Of a DNA stretch of 64,000 bases, positions 14,001-23,000 are shown one piece after another. The stretch is from NCBI GenBank assembly GCA_947462335.1, contig OX381710.1, positions 38,749,204 through 38,813,203 of the forward strand, read 5' to 3'. How positions within the stretch are numbered: the first letter of the stretch is position 1; each line of letters begins with the position of its first letter. A program made the translations under genes and the position numbers. Source of the DNA: Harmothoe impar (taxonomy: Eukaryota; Annelida; Polychaeta; Phyllodocida; Polynoidae). The notes beneath the pieces are model-generated. The model was not told the DNA's origin and did no database searches. It saw only the letters and a program-made list of their open reading frames with translations.

Positions 14001-17000
14001 TATCCCCAATTTCCATGTACTACTGTCAAGGTTAGCTTTTGGGGTATCTGCCCTTCACAGAGATTTACACCATACTACATATAGAGCAGCAGCAGAGGGT
14101 GGCCTCAGAAGTGATTTAATTCATACAATTACTGAAAGCTACAACATGATTTTTTATCTTGTACAATGTCTCTGGACATGGAAAAGTGATGTTGTACAAG
14201 CAATATCTCGTGCAGGCACATAGAAAACTGCACTTCTATATAATGTGTCACTTCAAATTTTGGTCTTTTTTTTAAAGCTTGAAAACATACAAACCAGACT
14301 TTGCTAGCACCCATATTGACCTTAGAAAAATTCTAATGGTATCTACCCCCCCTTAATTGGATCCAAGGATCACTTTGAGACAACCCTCATGTTGCTAGGA
14401 CAAGCGCTTGCTTAGCAATGGCCATTTTTGCATAGCAACGGGTAGTGTCGGAGCCATGAAAACATACAAACCAGACTTTGCTGGCACAGATATTGTCATT
14501 AGCAAAATTCTAATGGTACCTGATGGTACCTATCCCCCCTGAATTGGATCCAAGGATCACATTAAGACAACCCTCATGTTGCTAGGACAAGCGCCTGCCT
14601 AGCAACGACCGTTTTCGCATAGTAGCAGGCAGTGTCGGAGCTATCAAAACACACAAACCAGACTTTGCTAGCACAGATATTGACATTAGCAAAATTCTAA
14701 TGGTACTTATCCCCCTTATTTGGATCCAAGGATCACATTGAGACAACCCTCATGTTGCTAGGAGAAGCGCTTGCCTAGCAATAGCTGTTTTTGCATAGCA
14801 ACGGAGGTGTTGGAGCTATGAAAACATACAAACCAGACTTTGCAAGCACAAATATTGACCTTATAAAGATTTTGATGGTATCTACGCCCCTAGAATTGGA
14901 TCCAAGGATCACATTCAGGCAACCCTCATGTTGCTATGACAAGTGATGACCATTTTTGCATAGCAAAGGGCCGTTTTGGAGCTAAGGAAATAATTGCACT
15001 AGGTATAATTCAAAGCTTGTTGATTCTATAAACTAGTCTGCTCTCTTGAGGTTAAACATTTTCATACAATGGTAAGAATTGATACTGTAAAAATAATATA
15101 TTCTATACTAGAATGTAAAGATATTAGACTATAACACAGTTGATAAATATGTGCATGAATAACCCAGTCAACATTGCTTGTTGGGGCCCATAATTATGTG
15201 TTTTTACTTGGGCAAGCTGATTTGCCCACCCTGGGTTTTGGTCCTTTTTGTCCAGGGCTACCAGTGGGAGCCCAGATGGGTCACCCCAGATTCCTAGTGC
15301 CCAGCCCTAGCCCAGTTTTAGCACACACCATAAAGATGTACAATAAATGGTAATTTCTGGAAGGAAATCGGATGTCAGTATGTTTCGAAATATTTACAAT
15401 GCATTCATGGATAAAAAGTTTTTGTGGGCTTACACATCTAGGCTCCCACTGGTAGCCCTGGACAAAAAAGACCATAACCCAGATATGGGCAAGCCCATCT
15501 GGCACAAGTAAAACACACATGGGCCCCAGGGACCAATGCTGACTGGGAAGTTTCATTTCAGAATTGGTGAATGTCAAATAGTTCTAGTGTGCCTTATAAT
15601 TGATAAAATATTAAGTCCAATGATGCTAAGAGCCTGCTGTTAGTGCAGTACTTAGCAACAATATATTTGATTAGCAACCAATGCTGGGAACTACATTCAG
15701 ATACATATGATACAAAGTGGATATTGATTTAGCCAGAATCAATTATCAGTGGATTGAATTGATTTTCTTCAGAGCACTGTATCATTGATATTCATCAATC
15801 AACCATAGCACAATTGTACCTAGCCACTCAAAATCATCATAATAGATCCCCACAAAAGATTTTGATGGCTACAAAACTTCACAGAAATAGAATGGGACCA
15901 TTCAGACCCGTGTACCCACTGCCAGAGTATTGTTTTAAGGAATCTGGTTCAACTGGTTGTAATGTGCCTTGGAGAATATTTCTGTAGTGTGTTGAGAAGG
16001 GGCAGGGGTATCCTGGGAAAACATTCTGGGAAGTTTTGAGAAATTCTGGTAATAATATATGGAGGAGAACCCAGTTTAATTGGGCCATGGTTTACAGATT
16101 TCTGAAGGGGGGAATTTAAGGATGCATTACAGAGATTTTCTAGCGGCAATTTGCTGCAGCGTGTGGAGAAGGGCATTATTGTCAGGTACTAACTTCCTGT
16201 TAAAGTGTAGGAGATCAGTGCTCTCCATGCCCGAGTGGTAGGCTTGCAGTCACTGCTCCCCTCCCGTACCGATCCAGTAACCAGAAAGCGTGTAGGTAGA
16301 CAGCCAAAGAACCGTGGTATAGTGGTTAACATTCCTGAATCTGGATAGGGCGGTCTTGGTTTGATTCCCAGCAGTTCTATAAAATGCTTTTCACCTATAC
16401 CCGACCCCCACACTGGTAAAACTACTGCGATGAATTGGGTAGTATGTTGACTACTGGCGGTTGGTAGTTGGAGGAATAGGTTGGTCTGCAGTACAGGCAG
16501 TTGGAGTTAAGCATTTAGTCTGCTCAATGATGGGTTAGATTGGTACGGTGCAAGATTAAGCTCAAGGTGATGCGGTGTACTCTAGGAAATCAGTGATCTC
16601 CGTGCCTGAGTGGTAGGCTAGCTCTGGTAGCCACTGTTCCCCTCCTGTACCGATCCAGTATAGTGGAACATGTGTAGGTATACAGCCAAGGAACTGTGGT
16701 GTTATGGTTAGCATTCCTGAATCAGGATAGGGTGGCCTGGGTTCAATTCCTGGCAGTTCTTCTAAATGTTTTTCACCGTTTAGGTGGGGGTAAACCTGTT
16801 GTGAATTTAATAGGCACCTCCTGTTAATTTGTAGTTTTCTTTGAGGGCTACCCCATCACCAATTGCATATACTGACTAGATACCCATCTGAACAGGAGAC
16901 ACAGTTGTCAGTTAGCCTTTGATACATAGAGGACACATGTGAATGTGGGAGTTAGCTATACTACTTGTAGTGGAGCAGATCTCACAGTCATTTTGGCCTG

Positions 17001-20000
17001 ACAGGGATTTTCAAAAGTTCTCTACCCCAGGCCCCTTTAGGAAATAATAAGTACCAGCTCTTCAATAGGCACCTGTCTTGATTAGGGGATGGGGTTACAG
17101 CAAGAATAGTAGAGTGTAAGCTATACGCTATTTAGGCTCGTTGGTAACAGGCTATCCAATACAATAACCGTTGGGGCGCCAAAACACAATATTACCGTAT
17201 ATCAGTGATGTTGTACTCAGAATCAAATCTTGTTGCTAGAAGTAAATGAATGTTGCTGGGTATATTTCCTGTTGCATTATCATATTTTAAGATATTTAGG
17301 CCAAAATCCTAACATAAAGGTGAATAAGCATTGTCAATGCCTCCTATTCGCACCTCAGCCCTAAGACAATGCAATGGATGACAGATGCGTTAGGGCAGAA
17401 GGTCAGATATTGTACCAGTTGCTAGGCATGGAATGTTTGGAATTGCTGTTGCTAGGTAACAGAGTGCTCCTAGCAAAATGACAATAGTTCCAATAGAATC
17501 CCCAGGGTCTGTATACTGGGGGTAAGTACGGCCAAACACCTTCTATTCCCCCATTTGTGTTGGTTGCTAGGCATGGATTGTTTGTAAGTGTTGTTGCTAG
17601 ATAACAGAGTGGTCCTAGCAAAATAACAATAGTCACAATAGAATCCCCAGGATCTGTATACTGGGGGTAGGTATTGTCAAATCCCTTCTATTCCCACCTA
17701 TTGTGCCGATTGATAGGCATGGCATTTTTTGGAACTGTTTATTATTGTATGAATATCGGTAATATTTTGATAGGGCCTGTTGCTATGCTAAGACTGCTGT
17801 TGCTAGGCAACCAGTTGTCCTAGCAACATGAGGGCTGTCTTAATGTGATCCTTGGATCCAATTCAGGGGGGTAGGTACCATCAAAATTCTTCTAAGGTCA
17901 TTATCTGTGCTAGCAAAGTCTGGTTTGTATGATTTCATAGCTCCAACACCGCCCATTGCTATACAAAAACGGCTGTTGCTAGGCAAGCACTTGTCCTACC
18001 AACATAAGGGTTGTCTCAATGTGATCCTTGGATCCAATTCAGGGGGGATAGGTACCATCAGAATTTTACTAATGTCAATATCTGTGCCAGCAAAGTCTGA
18101 TTTGTATGTTTTCATGGCTCCGACACTACCCGTTGCTATGCAAAAATGGCCATTGCTAAGCAAGTGCTTGTCCTAGCAACATGAGGGTTGTCTCAAAGTG
18201 ATCCTTGGATCCAATTAAGGGGGGGTAGATACCATTAGAATTTTTCTAAGGTCAATATGGGTGCTAGCAAAGTCTGGTTTGTATGTTTTCAAGCTTTAAA
18301 GAAAATACCAAAATTTCAAGTGACACATTATATAGAAGTGCAGTTTTCTATGTGCCTGCACGAGATATTGCTTGTACAACATCACTTTTCCATGTCCAGA
18401 GACATTGTACGAGATAAAAAATTATGTTGCAGCTTTCAGTAATTGTATGAATTAAACTCTCTAAATATTGCTCTTTTCAAGAGCCTGCTGCTGCTCTAAT
18501 ACACTTTAGCTATACTATAGAGGTGCTGTAGGTTTGCCTGGTTTTGACATTGATGTCGCCATACAAATAATGTCGCCATGCAACTAATAACAGGCCTGTT
18601 AACTGTTAATGTGAACTAGCAGAGAGGCCTGTACTCTGTTAACCGTTAATGTGAACTAACAGATAGGCCTCTCCTGCATTAACTGTATAAAGTGAACTAA
18701 CAGAGAGGCCTGTACTGTGTTAACTGTTAATGTGAACTAACAGAGAGGCCTGTCCTGTGTTAACTGTTAATGAGAACTAACAGAGAGGCCTGTCCTCTGT
18801 TAACTGTTAATGTGAACTAACAGAGAGGCCTCTACTCTGTTAACTGTTAATGTGAACTAACAGAGAGGCCTGTTACCTGTTAATGCGAACTAACACAATA
18901 TCCTTTTCTGTGTTGCAGACGGGTACACTACGAATGATCTCGTGTTCAAGTGGTTAGAGACAGGTGTCCCACTCAGTATGAAGGAGAATCTGGAATTACC
19001 CGAGTTTGGCATAACCGGGACCCAAGTCGGCGATTGCACAAGAGTTTTCAGCACAGGTAACTACAACGTTCTTTCTTATCGTAGGCTATCCAGCTAACGA
19101 AAATACGTGATTTTACATCAAAATAAGGTTCAAGGTTATATAACGTTTTGCCATATAGTAAGGAGCCATGGATAAACGTTATATAACGATGTATAATATT
19201 TCCTCCCAGCGCCAACGTTCTACACACTTATATTAAGCCACAAAGAAGGGTCCTGCTAATATCGTCCACTGGGCTCTAATCGGCCAAAGCTATGTAGGCA
19301 ATGCATGGGCTTAATTGGTCGAAGTTCCTCAGTGGACGGTGGCCATAACCACCCCTACAGGCTTGATTGGAATTGTTTGCTGAAGGAACCTGGTCCTACT
19401 CAAAGTTTCTTCAGATAGTTTCCCATTGATTTTTGCTTTACAAAGATTGAAAATATAAGTCTTCTTCAACCGTTGATACTATAAAGTTCCTTGGATAAGT
19501 CCATACTGATTCTTCAAACTATCAAGTATCAATTTACAAGTTTTTTTTTTTAATCTTATGAGACCAACCTTCGATCAATGTATTTCGATAGTGGGAGAGG
19601 GTGTAGATATATGAGAATAATAAGTACTTGATATTCAATGATGAATAGGGCTGCAGAGTGTTTAGAGCTCTTCCTAGACCTACCATATCTTTGATGGTGC
19701 TGTAATAATTGGCGCCAGTGCTCAAAGCTCAAACCAGCATAGCAGAGGGAACACCAAAGAGAAGCCAAAGCTCCCTTTATCTGGGATGACATGCAAGAAT
19801 GTCTGTATCTTTGATGTACATCACTAGCCTACTGATGGAATCATTGAAAATGACTTGAACGTTGAATGATGCTGTTTGTCTTATGTACATTTCATATTGT
19901 ATAAATATGACTGTGATGCAACGGTTGTGTAAAATGTACTTTACCTGATAAAAGTGTTGGGCCGCATTTTATCCCCCCCCCCTTTCCTTTCTGGTTGCAG

Positions 20001-23000
20001 GCAGCTTTGCCTGTGTCTACGCCGAATTCCACTTCGACCGTAAGTTTGAGTTCTACCTGCTCCAGACCTATATTCCGAGTTTTCTCATCGTGGTACTCTC
20101 GTGGGTTTCGTTCTGGATCGACATTGACGCTGTACCTGCCCGGATCTCTCTGGGCCTACTGACCGTCCTCACCATGACTACCCAGTCCTCGGCCATCAGT
20201 GCCCGCCTACCGCGGGTATCCTACATCAAGGCTATAGACGTGTGGATGGCCGTTTGTCTCGTGTTCGTCTTCAGCGCGCTCATCGAGTACTCGGCCGTTA
20301 ACGTCCTGTACAGGAAGACCAAGAGCAAGGACAAACACCGTCACAGGCTAGAGGACTGCCCACAGCAGGCACGAAGGCAAAATCTCGATGAAGGCAAGGT
20401 AGAGGTGAGTAGAGCGGGTGGGGGTGGTTTTTGTAATTATGATATTGTATTATGTTGTCAAGATGAGAACTCACTCAGTTGGCAACACATGAGGAAGTTG
20501 GCTGCAGAGATGTATCATACAGATAGGCTTCCGTATTTTTTGTAAGGATTTCTGTATTAATGATAGACAATATTGTTTATTGTGCTAAAGGTATCATATA
20601 TTGAATGTCAAAATACTGATTTTAGTGAATACTACTATTCGGACTTTCTGATACAAAGTCAATTAACAAATTTGTTGAATTCAAAGTACATAGTTAAACG
20701 AAGTTGAGTTTATTATATTGGACAGGTTTTCGGATTTACGATCACCAAAAATCGACGACCGACCGACCAAACAATTCCAAAATATGTGGTAAACCTTTTG
20801 ATGAAATGTTTTATAAGTTTATATTTCAAAGCAGCTTTTTAGGTAGAATCTCCACGGATCTTATTATAGGCATGCATTTTACGAACCCCACATTAAGAGA
20901 ACGTTTAGGACAGCAAAGTTACGACACCTTGATATGAAACACATATACACACACTTTATTCAAACCAGATTGAGGGTTTTGAGTTTTGATTCTAAAATCC
21001 TATATATATGACACAATGTTCTCCAGATCTCCCTGAATCCAATCAGGAGCACACACAAAACAAATATTTACCACATTCATCACAAGCTATAGTAGGTAAT
21101 GCTTATATATAGACTGAACACGGGACATGTCTAGAGAACCACTATACACCTCCTCAGCCTCCAGAGACAAGTGGTAGATGTCTGGGAAGGCCTCAGGAGG
21201 GGTTACATGAGATATCCCTCTCATCCCACGAGTTTCCACATTGCAGACAGGGCTTTAAGGGCATTGCTTTCTGGTTTAGCAGTGGAGAGAAAGATTTATA
21301 ATGTTATCTGCTATTCTCCAGGTTATTTTTCTTTCTTTCTTTTTATGATACCAAATTGTTGCATCCTGTTAGTATGAAAGTCCACTATTCAATCCTATAT
21401 CATTACAGTTTTTTTGCTATCTACGACTGAAGACCGGGTACTGGGTAAATTCACATATCGAAGGAGCATCCCTAGCAGTTGCTGCAGACCAGATAAAATT
21501 TCAAGAATATCGAATCTTAAAGTCATGGGCAGATGGAATGATAGTGAATTTCTGCATTGAACCCTTGGAGTTCCAAAGCAGCCCTTTGGTCAATGGTGGT
21601 GGGTAATCAGCTAGATGTATTTGCACGGCCCACATTGCATGCTCCCCACCCACCGCAGCTGGTCATTGCCTGCCTCCGGGCAGCAGCCAACGCGGCTTAC
21701 CACAGCCTAAAACGGGAGGCAATCGCCCTGAAACGATGTGGCTATTTGAGTGTCAGCGGTGAGGAGGCAGGCTTGATTGAGTAGGGGGGGGGGGGTACGG
21801 TGAGGTGGGGCTGGACTCCCAGCGACGAGCGGCCGGGGAGAGGCTCCAACTCCCCGGGCCGAGCTGCTCACTCCGGCCAGGCCGAGCAGTTGGGAGCTGC
21901 TCAAGGGTCGGTAATAGATGAACGTATTGCTCATTCTGCTCACGCCCGGAGCTACTCGCCATGGAGGGCTCTATTTGTGTTATGGATGGGGTGTCGATAC
22001 CAAAAGCCCGCTCTGGAGACATCTATTTGAATTAAGGGAGGTGATCTAAGACTGATTGCCGCCGGAGCTTCTGGCTCCCAGATAGGGATATACCTTACTG
22101 CAGCTTTATCAGCTGAGTGAATTGGACAATCCATTTTAGAATGTCAGGTGCTCAATTTATGCTTAGGATTTACAAAAAATATGATCACCAGAAAGCAATA
22201 GTATTTAGTGCTGTTTTGGAAACACGTCAATCATTAACCAGACCTGACCACAAACACAGAATCCCGCCTGTCATGCTGTTTAATGCACATTATGAATTAA
22301 ATGCAAATTAATTGAAATGAGATGATTCACATTCAAACAAGATATTAGTTATTTAATACTACATGATCATAAATCATTTTGGGAGTAAGGAGGGTTGAAA
22401 TCAGTTTTGTAACTTAGGATTCCAAAAGATAATTACTCATAAGAAAAATGTCAAATGTTATTTTTTAATCATACTTTTTCCTACCTATACCACTTGTTGG
22501 GCTTATATACTTTATGTCAGAAGAGGACTCTCTAATAACCTCAAGATTTCTGGTTGAGATGTTTTAGGATATGCGAAAAGGGACCTCAGTGCATAGTGCA
22601 CTGATATCCATTTTCCCAGTATACATGTCAAAAGTATTGCTTGTAAGGTTTTCTAGGAGGTATCAGGGAATGTAGTACACACCCCCTGCTGAAAGGTCGC
22701 GGGTCCAAACCGGAAATAGCAGCGTAAACCTGCACTTGGGGCCAGCTCTGCCGCCAGGGGGCGGGACAGGTTCTGTAGTCACGTGACCCTGAATAGAGGG
22801 CCACTGGCGGTCACGTGACCTGGCTTGGGTTGGATCCTGCACTCTGATTGGTTAAAATTCACACTGGCCGTTGGGTCATTAGACTCTGAGCCCCATGGGC
22901 CTGCCCTGTTGTAGTTCTGGACACGAACATTCAGTTGGCCTACTGCTCCAATGAGAGGTCGAGGGGGATGTCACTGGCTGGTCGGGTATAAGTGGTATGA

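Larger units (their letters stand above)
14084..18496. mobile_element. 4.4-kb fold-back element 1, TA-flanked
   Basis: The ends GAGCAGCAGC and GCTGCTGCTC are inverted and each is bordered by TA. The arms (about 14084-14990 and 17750-18496) are long inverted copies, so the same open frame appears on opposite strands at 14129-14314 and 18257-18442. Each arm contains about 175-187-bp tandem units with ATTGGATCCAAGGATCAC and GTTGCTAGGACAAG-type motifs. The middle holds a smaller fold-back (15171-15540) and two tRNA-like units. No transposase frame is visible, so it would be non-autonomous. TA flanks fit Tc1/mariner, but this is tentative. Confidence 0.75.

Noticed and set aside
16308..16760. Functional tRNA genes
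   Set aside because: Anticodon and T stems carry mismatches and the flanks are duplicated as in SINEs.
14129..18442. Pair of similar small proteins on opposite strands
   Set aside because: They are the two arms of the fold-back element read in the same relative direction, with no sign of selection on the protein.
20405..20543. Extension of receptor exon F to its downstream stop
   Set aside because: GTGAGT at 20405 is a strong donor and the last exon joins in frame with a clear M4. Intron retention would remove M4.
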